DNA from: Flaccisagitta enflata
Taxonomy: Eukaryota > Chaetognatha > Sagittoidea > Aphragmophora
Reading direction: 5' to 3'
DNA: 64,000 nucleotides
Assembly: GCA_965153355.1 (NCBI GenBank)
Contig: OZ231128.1
Span: forward strand, 37,634,001-37,698,000
This document shows, in pieces, positions 1 through 23,598 of the stretch. Both the position numbers and the translations under genes were made by a program. The notes under the pieces were generated by a model. The model made no database searches. It was not told the origin of the DNA and saw nothing but the letters and a program-made list of their open reading frames with translations. The number at the start of each line of letters is the position of its first letter. Position 1 is the stretch's first letter.

Positions 1-63
1 GACTTGAAAGCGTCCGTGGAAGCTCAGCTCGATCAGGACAACTACCATTTTTGCTTTGATTAG
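1..63 (+). CDS. C-terminal end of an upstream gene (partial)
   Basis: The first 60 bases read as 20 open codons (DLKASVEAQL, then DQDNYHFCFD) closed by TAG at 61-63. A poly(A) signal follows about 215 bases later, as expected for a terminal exon and its 3' UTR. The piece is too short to name and has no recognisable domain. The coding call rests on codon-like composition and on the downstream signal, so it is tentative. Confidence 0.35.
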   Translation, partial: DLKASVEAQLDQDNYHFCFD

Positions 64-277
64 CGCCCGGCCGCTTTTGAAATTGAAATTTGACATAATC
101 AGTTTATGCTCTATTTAGGAACTATAAGGAACTTTATAAGGCAATCTCAAACTGTGACTTAATAAGGGCCCGGGGCGCTATTTTACAGGCATGCCATGCG
201 ACGCCATACCGTACTTATTTCAGTTTATTACCGTACTTATTTCAGTTTATTTAACCTTTCCATCTTATTTGTCTTGA

Positions 278-283
278 AATAAA
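278..283 (+). other. Poly(A) signal AATAAA of the upstream gene
   Basis: AATAAA lies in the context TTGAAATAAATTTG. The choline transporter gene has a very similar context at its own signal (TTGAAATAAAACC at 12417). It probably ends the transcript whose stop codon is at 61-63. Confidence 0.4.
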
Positions 284-2042
<1,759 letters not shown>

Positions 2043-2045
2043 TCG

Positions 2046-2139
<94 letters not shown>

Positions 2140-2152
2140 TATCATCATCATC
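2043..2152 (+). repeat. (ATC)n microsatellite abutting the choline transporter start codon
   Basis: About 35 ATC/CAT units with one interruption. The final unit is followed by ATG (2153-2155), the proposed start codon. In the coding frame the array reads as poly-isoleucine back to an ATG at 2000, so a poly-Ile N-terminal extension is formally open but implausible. Confidence 0.95.
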
Positions 2153-12039
<9,887 letters not shown>

Positions 12040-12416
12040 CGAGCTCATGAGTCATGTATAAAAAGAACAACTGGTTTTTACTCGCATCTCAGCTAAAGAA
12101 GTTTACAAAAAAATATATGTAATATGAGATACATGACAAATATGACTTTTTTTACAACAAACGTTCATGAAAATATTTTTGATTCTGTATTGTATTGTTG
12201 AAAATAATTTGTTGTTTTCTTGGAAAATGGATCACAAAAATTGTGGTTTTGTTTCTGTATCCGTTGTATTGTCACAACTATTTCAAAATGATTTGAAAAC
12301 ATCAGTCATAATCCACACGCATACACGCTTTGATGTACACTTCTTTTGCACTATCAGATATCGTGAATTATTCAACTCATTGTTTTCGACGTATCTTATA
12401 ATGACTCTAATTTTGA

Positions 12417-12422
12417 AATAAA
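12417..12422 (+). other. Poly(A) signal of the choline transporter gene
   Basis: AATAAA lies 378 bases after the TGA stop at 12037-12039, in an AT-rich 3' UTR. Confidence 0.6.
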
Positions 12423-12587
12423 ACCTTTGCTTCTTTCATCTGTATATTTAAAACCAGTATGTTAAAGCTGGGTCATGTCTTGGTAGCCTTCTTTGATACC
12501 TGTTTATTTGAATTACAAACCTTCTTCAAAATCTGTTTAGATGATCTTTCAAACCCAAACAAACAGTGTTAATCCTGGCAGTTAACA

Positions 12588-13040
12588 GGTCGCCCAAGGG
12601 CAATTTGTGGTCAGCGATACCCGTTGCCCTGCTTTGCATGATTGTGAATTGGAGTGAGAGAAAGCAGGGCAGCGGCCCCGAAGGGGACAAAGTCCTGTAG
12701 AACACGGGGGACTTTTGTTCGTCATTCCGTTCGTCCGTTCCCCCCAGGCCCTCTCACCCTCTCACACCTGAAATCTGCCCTCTCAGACCTGAAATTTACC
12801 CTCTCAGGCCTGAAATCTGCCCTCTCAGGCCTTGAATCTGTGAGGGCAGATTTCAGGCCTCTGAGAGGGCAGATTTCAGGCCTGAGAGGGCAGATTCAAG
12901 GCCTGAGAGGGCAGATTTTAGGCCTGAGAGGGTAAATTTCAGGCCTGAGAGAGCAGATTTCAGCCCTGAGAGGGCCTGGGGGGGACGCACAAACGGAATA
13001 ACAAACAAAAGTCCCCCAGTGTTCTGCCCCAGTGTTCTTG
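12588..13040. mobile_element. Family F element with an inverted minisatellite
   Basis: It starts CGCCCAAGGGCAATTTGTGG, then GGTCAGCGATACCCGTTGCC, GCAGGGCAGCGGCCCCGAAG and a GGGGGACTTTTGTTCGTC block. A roughly 21-bp minisatellite (CCTGAAATCTGCCCTCTCAG) then flips orientation near 12840. The distal end is the inverse of the GGGACTTTTGTT block, so the whole could fold into a long hairpin. Confidence 0.7.
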
Positions 13041-13379
13041 CCCAAAAAGGATGGAAAAGACATGAACAGGTATATAGCAGATTTGACAACCCGGATAGGC
13101 CCACAAATGTCCAGTCCATTTAATCTTGCAGTCATGGTTCGGAGTTATGAGTAGAAATAGGGTTAATCTGTAAGGGACCCCTAGTTTTAAGATAGGTGGG
13201 TGGTAGGAGTGGAAGCAGAGAACCTCGTCTTTGAACATATTTCAAATACATTTTCATCTTTGAAAACTGTTTACTGTTGCAATTAAGATCTTGATAAGTG
13301 CCTCGAGTGAATCATAATCAGACTAACTGCCTGTTTATGACTTTCCCGTTAACTGGACTTTTCTTAGACCTTTGATGCG

Positions 13380-13825
<446 letters not shown>

Positions 13826-14314
13826 ATTCTGTGTCAACCGCCTAGTCTTCCCCAGTGTTAAGCATCAAAATATAAAAAACTCTCAGTAAATAGAAAGAGT
13901 TAAAGAATACTTTGTGAGACTCATGTTTTTACAATTTTTGATTAAAAGAGCACGTCAAAGAAAGCTTTGTCACTCACGAGAAAAAGAAAAATGAAAAATG
14001 AAGGCTTTTGTTCATTTACTTCGCCTAACAAATTCGAGTGCATTCATCGGAGCTGGAGGAATTGTAACCTGAGTACCCTGCTTCATCTTTTGTCGCTTAA
14101 CTCAAGGGACTGAACAAAAACTGGTTTTGGTGTGATAATCGTCATGTCCTTGCAAAACCAGCTCTTTATTCCCTTTATCAACGGGAAACAACAGAAGTTA
14201 AAAAGATATCTTCTTTCTTATTCATCTTGAACTAAGCTCCTTGAAAAAATGACGCAATCTTGAAACTTGAAATAAAAAACAAAACGTAACAAAACAAAAG
14301 AAACGAAATCACAC

Positions 14315-14326
14315 ATGAAATCATGA
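14315..14326 (+). promoter_or_regulatory. Three-codon upstream ORF overlapping the start of the amino-acid transporter
   Basis: ATGAAATCATGA: an ATG eight bases before the proposed start opens a three-codon frame whose TGA stop overlaps the start ATG (14323). Such an arrangement could tune initiation by termination-reinitiation. Whether the mRNA 5' end includes it is unknown. Confidence 0.35.
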
Positions 14327-17300
14327 ATAGTCGTAGAAACTCTCCACTTTCCGTTGGCGAGAAAGGCTACGCCACTTTTAACAACGAGGATCGTGGCGCT
14401 GACAGCGGCGAATCAAGTGATCCAGTCAGCGGCGAATCAAATGATCAAGTCAGCGGCGAATTTAATGCACAAGTCTGCGATGAAGTCGTTGACAATATTA
14501 TTGAGAGTGGGGCCAAAGATGCTAAAAACGTCGCTGAAAACCCAAACACTGACGGCGACCGGGACGAAGCTAAAAACGCAGATGACGGAACTTCTGATAC
14601 AAAAGGCGACAGAGATTCCAAGGTACACCCGACCGTAATCACGTCATTTAGTCCGATGAAAAACCGGCATTGACAAAAAAAGCTGCGTCAGTTGCGTCTC
14701 TAGCTGCGTCTAGCGAGTTGACCACTGCTCAATGGTTCATTCACGCCACTTTTGATTTGATCGGTCCTTTCCTCCATAATTTGATCTTTCCATCCGTGAT
14801 GCTCTTCCGGCTTTTAGTGGTTCCTACATAACTGCCGCTACTGTGCCCATAGCGTCATGGCACATGTACAAGAGGCCATTTCCATCTGTCGACTGGTTAA
14901 CCATTAAGACATAGAATTCTTTATTCTCAGACAGCGAGGTACACATTTTCCTTGTTGTACTATCTTGTTCAAAACAAGAGTCCGGTAGTTTTTGTCATAT
15001 TTCATCCAAATGGTGAAGAAAACCCTAGGAAAACCGGTGACCGTTAGAAAGCTCTTCAAAAATGCGATCAAATGCCGTCAAGCAGAACATTGTAGCTCAA
15101 TTCGTTTGGATTTTAGAGCAAAAAGAGTAAAAGAGTTCACCTTAAACTATGCTGATGAATTAGACAAGAATTTCTTTTCAAAATTCAGGCATGTATTTTT
15201 TATGTTTCTGCACTTATCAGTTACAGAAACATAGGAAAGAGCTTCAAAAGGGCTTTCAAATGCCGCCAAGCAGAGCTTACTAGCTCTAGCCGTTTAGATT
15301 TTACATCAAATTGAGTGCATACCTCTCAAAACAAGAAAGTGGTCAAAATTGCTCCTGAAATTAATTGATAGGTAACACTGAAATAAGTTATTAAGCTCTC
15401 TGATAACATAGAAAAGGTTATATGAAACACATTGAATACCCAAAGATGCTTAAATAAACATTCATCACAAAAAATTAGAGTTTTCTATCAATCTGATACC
15501 AAAGGGGGACTTAATGTCATCGCGCGGACTCTTGATTTGAACAAGATAGTAAGGTTCTCTTTGGCATTTTTTTTAGTCGTTGTTGTTGAGATTCAAGCAC
15601 GATGGTTTCATTCAATAATTGACGAGTTCGCCTCCTTTTACAGTCAACTAAACAGTTGATGTTCGATATTGAAGTATGGAAACCTCCATCATACTAATGA
15701 TTTTTCCTTTTATTAAAGTCAACTAAACAGTTGGTGTTTGAGATTGAAGAACGCCAGACGCCGTCAAGAGTCGGCGATCTAGCCAAAGGAATTTCCACCA
15801 ACGCCGCGCTTTTCCATTTCATGAAAGGTGATGAAAAGTAAATCAAGTTAGTATTCAATTATTCATATATTCATTATTCATGTAAGAATGTTTCTGTTTC
15901 TATGTTTCTAAGTGCATGTCCTCTTAAATGTTTTTTTTTCTCAACCATTGATCTTTTCCTCTATCAGGCTTTATCGGAAATGGTAACCTTGCCTTACCAT
16001 ATGCCGTGGCTCACGCAGGTCTTTGGCCAGCGATGATTAGCATTGTCTTTTGTGGATTTGCCTTCACTTATTGCGTACATTGTCTCATCCATGGTTCCAG
16101 GTAGTAATTTTCCTCGCATGCCTTCTGTACCATATTCAATTTTGATTCTCTCTTTGTCTATCAATGAACAATTCTATAATCACCATTTTTAAAGAATGCT
16201 TTGATTGAAATGAAATGGTAATGAAGCATCACACTTCATTTTTCGACTCCACGATGGTCGCTCCCTTATTTGGTTTCGTTTTGATACTATGTTGATTTCA
16301 TATTGGCTATTTTTCAAAGGGTTTACCTATAATGATCTTTTGCAAACTCCTGTGGAGGACTGTTAAGAAACTCTGTAACATATTGTCATCTTGCTCTAAC
16401 AAAACAGGACTCTTTGTGGTTTTACTGGACGAAAGACGATGGATTATGCTTACACATTACAATTCGCCTTCGAATATGGTCCAAAAAGATTACAGTTTCT
16501 CTCTAAATACGCCAAAAAATTTGTGAATGTTACCATCGGAACTATGCAAATGGCATTCTGCATGGTTTATCTCGTCTTCATTGGTAAGAGATATGCACAA
16601 ATTCAACTATTGTGTCTGTTTATCAAAAACGGAGAAACAGGGTAAATTTTATCTATCAATGAAAATTTTTCTTAGGAGATAACCTCAGACAAGTCTTCGA
16701 ATCCAGTCTGCAGCTTGGGTTGCCGATTCAGGTTTGCAGTGTAGTTTTAGCCTGGTGACTGGTTAAGTGCCTTAGGTGGCAAGCCTACAATAAAAACGAA
16801 AACATAAACAAAACAAAACAATAAACATTATCATGCTCGGTTTACAACTGATGTTCATGGAGCCCACTTACCCGTCTGTTTGTTGTCAATGCGCAATTAC
16901 AGTGGGAACCCGATTTAACGACCTTGAAGGGACTAAAGAATTTTGGTCGTTAAATCCGAGTGTTGTTAAATCGAATTCATAGTTTTAAATGCATTTAATT
17001 AAGATAGTTTTGGAATATACTTTCATATGTTTGTAAATGTATTCACTATAGTTTTTGTGCAACTGGCCAACAAACCATCATATCATTTAAAAGATAGCCT
17101 CATTTTGTATTAGAAATAACCTAATTGTACGTTAGAGAATATCATATGTAATGAATCTTATATCAAATCATTTCAAACAAAATTGATTACAAACCTCTTA
17201 GTCCATGATATGGCATCATTTTTGTAAAATATTTTTTATGTTTGACCAAAAGTTTTTTTTTCATGATGGAGAATTATAGTGCAAGCTTGCAAAAAAACAA

Positions 17301-20300
17301 TTTCTCCTGGATTTTTAAGAATCATCATTAGAGGCAGAGAGAAAAACTAAAAAAGAGAGTGAGAGAAGAGTGAGGTCTTCATGCATATTTTTCAGTTCTT
17401 GTTTCAAATATCAATGTGTTGATTTCTTACTTATTTCCTCCTCATTTTGTTTATAGATGTATAAGAGTAAATTAAAATCTATTAGTATTGAAATAAAAAT
17501 TTTAAGTTATAATAAATTATCAACTAAGAGGTTGATGTCACTAAAGCAGGTTAAAGTCATCCATGGGACTTAAAAATAGCGACTTTAAATCAGGTTTGGA
17601 TTTTAAATCAGGTGTTGTTAAATCGAGTAAAATTACCATTTGAAAAGCCTGTAAAAATTTGGGACTAAAGGAACTTGGCTGTTAAATCCGAAATGTTGTT
17701 AAATCAGGTGACGAAAATGCGGTAGTCCACTGTATTGTGTAACTCATACGTATGATGAAACAAGGCAAAGTTATGGTCAAAAGGTGCGCCTCGCTTGTTT
17801 AAGAATTTGTGAATGAACGTTTTGAATGAATGATTGAATGAATGAATGAAAGAATGAATGCATGAAAAACATAATGAAAATGAGTTAGGTAAGGCATGAG
17901 AGGTGATAGGAATGAACAAAGACGACAGAATTGACCGTTTCAAGCGTTTTAAACGTTTTCGTTACAGACCGACCAACCGAAAGACGGACATGACCTCTTA
18001 TAGAAGTGCGAGGACGCACTTAAAAAAACCCACAATTTCGACAAGAAATATTGAGAATATGACAATGACAATGTTGGTATAGCAGAGTGAATGAATGATT
18101 GCTTTTAATGCTGTAATGGATGTAACAGACTCAGAATTTCAGATACACCGAGATTAAGTCTATCATCAGAGATTTTCTCAAACTCAAAAATCGGTGTGGC
18201 TTCCAGCTCACCTAATTAAATAATTGCCATGATATTGTGTTCAGGTTTACATCGCCGTGTTGTTCCCCTTTCTTCTCCTCATTAATTTCATTCGTAACGT
18301 GGAGTCGCTTTCCTACGTTTCTTTGACTGGCCTCGTCATTCAAATCGTCTCCATTGTCATCATTTTCCAATACATTTGCCAAGATTTTCTTTCTCTGGAA
18401 AATCTCAACTTGTTTGAAACTGACATCACGAGATATCCCATTTTCTTGTCTACCTTGGTTTTTGCATTTGAAGGTATTCATGAGTGAGGACAATTTCAAC
18501 CAGTGGCTGTCGCCATAATATGTGAATTGCTTGTTTCATGTAACATGTTTAATGAATCTATTAATAATGGGGAAAATGACATTATAGGAGAAGAAAAAGG
18601 CATAAACTAGGACTATCGAAAAAGTAAAATGGCATGAACCAAGAACCTGTTGAGTAATGAAGTATAGATGAAGGAAAAAAAGAGAAAACCCCAAACCTTG
18701 TTTATTGAAGGGAAAAACAGCACAAACCTAGGCCCTGTATGATAAGGGAAAAACAGCAAAGATCCAGACCCTATATAGTTAAGGAAAAACGGCATGAGAG
18801 AAGATCCTGAAAAGTAAGGGAAAACGGCATAGACCAAGACCCTGCAGGGGAAGGGAACAATGGCATAAGCCAAAACCTTAATAAGTAACCATATATAGCT
18901 GAAGAGAAAAACCGCAAAAATCAAAACCCTTTTTCAATGTCAAAAGAAAAAGAAAAGGAAAGAAAAACAACCACAGAGCAGAGTTAAAGTGAATTGCCTA
19001 ACGCAATTCACAATAAATATCATATTTTTGTTGGTGGATCGATCAGCATGGGTTATGCCCAAAGCCTTTTGAAACTGAAACTGTGCCCACAATGCCTCAC
19101 CGGTTTTTCATCGAAGACGAGAAAATTGCCCATTTTTACAGCCCTCTTAATTTTTTGGATTCAGATCATCATTAATCAACAAGAAACTTTCAACTTTTCT
19201 TCGTACATTTTAGGAATAACGGTAGTTCTTCCCATTGAGAATAAGATGAGCGATCCCGAGGCTATGACGTCCACTTTTGGCATAGTGAATATTGGCCTGA
19301 CGCTTATTTCCATCTTTTACTTTGCCATGGCCTTTTTTGGCTACCTTCAATTTGGGCAGGAGTCCCTCGGTTCTATCACACTCAATCTACCTCATGATTC
19401 ACTCTATGGCAGGTAAGTGTGAACCATAAGGTTTTTCTCGTAGATATTATTAAAATTTTGCTACTTATCCAACAAGACTGGTCAGCTGTCCACCTACCCA
19501 TTACCTGAAATTTCCACTGAAACATGACGCTTTTTTTTGTTATGAATTACTCTAAATCGAGTTAAGAGCAATTCTCCATTATATTTCAATTCACTTGCGC
19601 TGAGTGCAATTATTGCTATTTATGAGAAGTGCAACCTCGTGCAGTTTGTCTTTTCTTTTTACACTCCAGTTTGAAAATGTTGCTTTCTTTGGTAATTGTT
19701 TCCTCGTATGTGGTACAATTCATGGTGGGCCATGAAATCTTATTTGGTCGAATAAAAAAATGGATCAGTAATCCGGCCAATGTTAATCGATGGGACTTTG
19801 TCATCAGAATCATGTTCATCACCTTCACTGTCATTGTCGCTGTGGGAATACCACACCTTGGTAAGCAGATTGGACAATGATAGATGGCTATTATTGTCAT
19901 GTTCATAAACGGTGCTGCTGACTTTTTTTTTGGTAAGATCAGAGTTTTTAGTCGCGAGCTACGCGACTCTTCGCCCCGCTATGTCGGTCCGTCGCACTAA
20001 GGGCCATGGATTGCGCTAGATGGCTCCTTGGGTATTTAGTTGAAAATTTTTATCTCTGCTATATGGCTCAAACTAAGTAGAATAGTCATGGTAGCATCTG
20101 AGCATATATTACCGGTCCATATGACAGGTGTTATGGCGATTTAGAGTGGAAAAAGGCGACCTAAATAGACATTACTACAAACAAGGCCAACACCTATAAG
20201 TCGCATGCGAGATTTACAGGGTAAGAAGGACTTAGAATGACTTAAAATGACTTAGAATGACTTAGAACGACTTAGAATGACTTAAAATGTCCAAAAAGGA

Positions 20301-23272
20301 CTTAAAATGTCTAAAAACCTAACGACCAAAAATGACTTAAAATAACTTAAAATGACTTTGAATAACTTAAAATGACTTAGAATGACTCAAAATGACTTAG
20401 AATAACTATTAATGACTGAAAAAGACTTAAAATGACCTAAGAGTTGACGCTCTATTACAAAAAAAGTAAAGTGTGACGGACCGACGGACGGACCGACAGA
20501 CGGACGGACGGACCGACGGACGGACCGACAAAGCGGGGTGTAGAGTCGCGTGCACGCAACTAAAAATGCTGAATTTCAAGAAAAATCGATGAATTTTCTG
20601 GATTATCTGTTAGGATTACAAAAAGCTCATGATATCTTCAAAATTGGATTGGATTCCTTCATTAATGTTTACATATCTGCAAAAATTTTAAAAATAATTA
20701 TTTTCTACATTTTTAGCACTAATAAATTAGTCTACTATTACTGTATATTTGACCTAATTTGCATGCTTTTATTACCCTATTAATAAAAAAAATCACATAA
20801 GGACGCACAATGAGCCACCTATGCCAAAATGTAGCTTAAGGTGTCCTGAATTGAGAATGCTATGGCTTAGGACGTACAGCTCCGTACTAATTGCGATTTT
20901 TTTGGCCTAAAATGGACAAGTAATAATGTAGATAAAAATAAAGATCTATTTTTGAGTGGAAGAAAAATGAGCAAAATGAGCTAAATAAGCAAAAAAATGA
21001 TTTTTTTTTTGAGCACCTTGTTAAGGAATCTTATTGAACAATGACAAAAATTTAATTGATTTGGTCAAAACATTTGACAATTTAAATACTAAATGTAAGA
21101 GAGTTTAGCATTATTTTTCACTTGATTTTCTCAAATTTCTCTTCTTATTTACTCTAAGCTCATAAAGCTATTAATCCAATAGAAATGCGTCAATATTGGG
21201 TATAAATAGTTTCATGACATCTGAAAATATGCAGAAAAATGTTTTTCACTCTGTGCATTTCAAAAGGAACAATGTAATGGAAAAGATGCAATGTCAATCC
21301 CCAATGAGCCACCTAGCACACAAATCAGCCCACAGTGCGTCGGTCGGTTGGTCGGTCGTTTTTTAGATTTTTGAGCCTACCGCTCCTGCGCCTGCCCAAA
21401 TGCTCTGCTGACCTTCTCCAGCACTACTCCTGCCCACCCGCACGCGACTAGGGTAGCCGTGTATCCGGCCTTGTTGTTTTGCATGATTACTCAGAGGGGT
21501 TTATGAATTGGAAAACTAGAGTGGATATGCGCAGTCAGTGAGGCTTAACAAGGCCCTCTTCAATACAATTTAGTTTGGGTTAAGGGAGGGATATCATTCC
21601 ACTTGCAGATGGAAATGTTCACTTTGTTGTTTGTGTTTACTTTGTGATGATTTTAAAACCTTCTATGCTAAAAAGAATTGATAATTACTATAATAGATTA
21701 GGAATGATTATTTCCGATTCAAATCAAGTTGCCACATGCTTTTTGCAATGAAAAGTCATAGAAATGCGTGGTTCATCGCCTTCCAGGTCCCTTCACTTCG
21801 TTAGTGGGAGCCGCTTTTGGCATTCCAGTATCAATCACTTATCCTGTTCTCATCGATCTCCTCCATCGCTGGCCAAGGTATTCCGCCTGTCGTTGATACT
21901 TAGTGCAAAGCTAATAGTGTCTGTTTTCTAATTTGAAGCTGGTTCCTCTAATTTGTTGTAAGCTTACAGTTTTGAATTACCATGTTACTTGCACCGTCTT
22001 TCGTCTGAGATACAGGGTGATTTTTGTCAAATGCCAAAAAGTATTACGCTTTTACTCCTTGATGCTTCATTTTCATGACCTGGAATTATTTTTCTCTTAT
22101 AGTACTATGTTTAACGTTTTTTATATCCAAATTCTATGGGTCTGAAATGAATATTTTGTTTATAACATCAGTTTGAAGTAAAATGAACATTTACAGCTTC
22201 AGCTTGATTACTGATTTTTTTTCTTCTAAGCAGTTTCTTTTTCTAATGTTCTGATATTAAAATGATCCAAACCACAGATGCTACTTTGGAAAGAAGAAAG
22301 ACAAATTACCTTCCATTTGAGACATATCTGGCGTATATAGCTCAAGTCATCTTCAAATGAGAGCAAATCAAACAAAAAAGAAGAAAATTTTAGCTGAAAA
22401 TAAACTTATTCTAAAAATGCCTCTTTTATTTCAATTTGATGTTGTGGACAAACTATCCAACTTAGACCCATGAAGTTTTAACACAGAAAATGTTACCCTT
22501 GGGTGATTTGTTGAATTTTGGTAACAAAGGTAACAATCATTAGCCCTTAACTACTTTAGTAAGGAGTTTTCTTTTGGGTTAGAGTGAGAGGGAATGTTTT
22601 GCAAATTCTGTTTTATGGAAAACTAGGAGTGATGCACGTAGTAACTAGTCAGTGAGGGCTCACAAGGCCCTCTTCCATTTATTTTAGTTTGGGTATAGTG
22701 AGGGATGTTGTTCCACCTATCATAGTGCTTAAACAGAAAAATAATTTCAAGTCATGAAAATGAAGCTATTTAGGAGTAAAAGCTTTTTTGCATTTGATAA
22801 AAATCACCCTGTATCAATTTAAGATTATACATCGATGATCGATCTTTTATCAGCCTATTTCAATGGTTTATAATATAGAAACATTTCTCTATCTAAGAAA
22901 TAAAGACTCATACAGTGGAGCACCACTAGAGCGCACCGGCTAATAACGCATGCTCGCCTATAAGACATCTAACTAACAGTCCCTTGAGAGATTTTGTAGT
23001 TATTTCTATATTGGCAATAAGGGAGCTTCACTATAAGGCATAATTTGGCCCATTACCTTGGCATGCGCTCTAGTGAAGCTCAACTTTAAGTACATTTTTT
23101 TTTTCATTGACCTCCAACTTTCTTTTATGCTTTCAGGCCTGGCGAATTTGGCAAATGCAAATGGCGCCTGTTTGTGGACATTTTCCTACTAACTACTGGC
23201 ATATTTTTCACGTTTGTCGGTGTTATAAGTTCTGTAAACGCGATATTGCAAAGTTTTCACATTGTTACGTAA
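14323..23272 (+). CDS. Proton-coupled amino-acid transporter-like (SLC36/PAT type), 10 exons
   Basis: Predicted symporter of the AAAP superfamily, moving small neutral amino acids with protons across plasma or lysosomal membranes; the exact substrate is unknown. Exons: 14323-14622, 15719-15827, 15968-16100, 16408-16583, 16676-16731, 18245-18473, 19214-19412, 19670-19860, 21787-21877, 23137-23272. Junctions are GT-AG and in phase; 1620 nt, 539 residues, stop TAA at 23270. PAT hallmarks: GFIGNGNLALPYAVAHAG (about 137-154), FVNVTIGTMQMAFCMVYLVF, PFLLLINFIRNVESLS, FAFEGITVVLPIENKMSDP (around exon 6/7) and FGYLQFGQESLGSITLNLP. The first 100 residues are acidic and hydrophilic, with three 8-residue repeats (SGESSDPV, SGESNDQV, SGEFNAQV), longer than usual for the family. 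The exon 1 donor (AAG|GTACAC) is weak, so its end is the least certain. SLC32 or SLC38 membership is less likely given the FEGI...ENKM..DP motif. Confidence 0.88.
14652..14914 (+). pseudogene. Protein-like stretch in intron 1, frameshifted
   Basis: After CATTTAG, frame 14652 reads SDEKPALTKKAASVASLAAS, then SELTTAQWFIHATFDLIGPF and LHNLIFPSVMLF, and stops at TAA near 14829. A second open piece (ITAATVPIASWHMYKRPFPS, then VDWLTIKT and a stop) continues in another frame. It looks like transporter C-terminus sequence, perhaps a decayed duplicate of an AAAP gene end. An alternative is that the first piece joins exon 1 through a 29-base intron, in which case it is an alternative short isoform. I cannot name a parent. 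Confidence 0.3.
15035..15310. repeat. Diverged direct repeat in intron 1
   Basis: Two segments about 190 bases apart share GAAAGCTCTTCAAAA... AAATGCCGTCAAGCAGAACA and GGAAAGAGCTTCAAAAGGGC...AAATGCCGCCAAGCAGAGC, followed by a GTTTGGATTTTA / GTTTAGATTTTA block. Similar wording (TTGCCGCCAAGCACAATTAT) recurs near 41970. Probably remnants of an old interspersed repeat. Confidence 0.5.
15630..15750 (+). repeat. Duplicated splice acceptor and start of exon 2 (amino-acid transporter)
   Basis: CCTTTTACAG|TCAACTAAACAGTTGATG (junction about 15648) is repeated about 71 bases later as CCTTTTATTAAAG|TCAACTAAACAGTTGGTG at the exon 2 junction I used (15719). The upstream copy has the stronger acceptor and is followed by GAA|GTATGG, a possible donor, so it could act as a 30-base in-frame mini-exon (STKQLMFDIE). 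Read straight through, it meets a stop. Confidence 0.6.
16900..17732. mobile_element. TA-flanked CAGTGG element (pogo/Tc1-like, non-autonomous)
   Basis: TA|CAGTGGGAACCCGATTTAAC at the left and GTAGTCCACTG|TA at the right, with interior phrases TTGAAGGGACT and GTTGTTAAATCG near both ends. The copy at 26824-27177 shares these. No transposase is visible. It lies in intron 5 of the amino-acid transporter. Confidence 0.65.
17759..18027 (+). mobile_element. Family H element (AAGTGCG hairpin subtype)
   Basis: Left end AACAAGGCAAAG with the subterminal motif AAGGTGCGCCTCGC; a GAATGAAT-type core; then GACCGACCAACCGAAAGACG. The right hairpin is AAGTGCG-AGGA-CGCACTT (18004-18021), followed by A residues. 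It lies in intron 5 of the amino-acid transporter. Confidence 0.7.
19945..20000 (-). mobile_element. Family H right end, truncated
   Basis: TTTTTAGTCGCGAGCTACGCGACTC followed by a CCCCGCTATGTCGGTCCGTC block; no matching left end before the next element. It lies in intron 8 of the amino-acid transporter. Confidence 0.6.
20180..20566 (+). mobile_element. Family H element, complete, with a (GACTTAGAAT)n core
   Basis: Left end AACAAGGCCAACACCTATAA followed by GTCGCATGCGAGATTTAC; a core of about 20 degenerate GACTTAAAAT/GACTTAGAAT units; then a GACGGACC tetranucleotide block; right end TAGAGTCGCGTGCACGCAAC and TAAAAA. The same long-core subtype occurs at 23378-23598, 29411-29941, 40750-41062 and 58773-59142. 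Confidence 0.8.
20567..21334. other. AT-rich intronic stretch, nothing recognised
   Basis: Part of intron 8 of the amino-acid transporter gene. AT-rich, without coding signal, clear inverted repeat or simple repeat. Confidence 0.5.
21335..21475 (-). mobile_element. Family H element lacking its hairpin end
   Basis: A GTCGGTCGGTTGG tract leads to CTGCCCACCCGCACGCGACTA, then GTGTATCCGGCCTTGTT. The right hairpin has been lost. Confidence 0.6.
22013..22811. mobile_element. TA-flanked foldback element (CAGGGTGATTTTTGTC ends)
   Basis: TA|CAGGGTGATTTTTGTCAAAT and its imperfect inverse at CACCCTG|TA, with inverted arms extending through the TTTTACTCC / GGAGTAAAA segment. The interior includes one copy of the repeat noted at 22470-22725. 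Intron 9 of the amino-acid transporter. Confidence 0.75.
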
Positions 23273-23377
23273 ATCTTGAGAATCTGAATGCTAGGATTAT
23301 TACCGTTTTCTATCGTATTTTACTTTTGAATATACTGGCAATCGAGATGCGTTGCAGAGTAGCTTTATTGTTTTTTG

Positions 23378-23598
23378 TTTTTAGTCGCGTGCACGCGACT
23401 CTACACCCCGCTTTGTCCGTCCGTCCGTCGGTCGGTCGGTTGGTCGGTCGGTCACACTTTACTTTTTTATCAATTCTATTTCTTTAGGTCATTTGAGGTC
23501 ATATAAGACTATGCTAAGTCATGCTAAGTCATTCTAAGTCGTTCTAAGTCATTCTATACTGTAAGTCTCGCACGCGACTTATAGGTGTTGGCCTTGTT
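23378..23598 (-). mobile_element. Family H element, complete
   Basis: Begins TTTTT plus the perfect palindrome AGTCGCGTGCACGCGACT (23383-23400), then CCGT/CGGT units, a TAAGTCAT-type core, and CTCGCACGCGACTTATAGG ... GGCCTTGTT. It starts about 105 bases after the stop codon of the amino-acid transporter, so it probably lies in that gene's 3' UTR or just beyond. I see no poly(A) signal between. Confidence 0.75.

Noticed and set aside
23107-23487. Open frame of 126 codons over the last exon of the amino-acid transporter
   Set aside because: Wrong frame; the true frame joins phase 2 at 23137 and ends at TAA 23270. The rest reads through a family H element.
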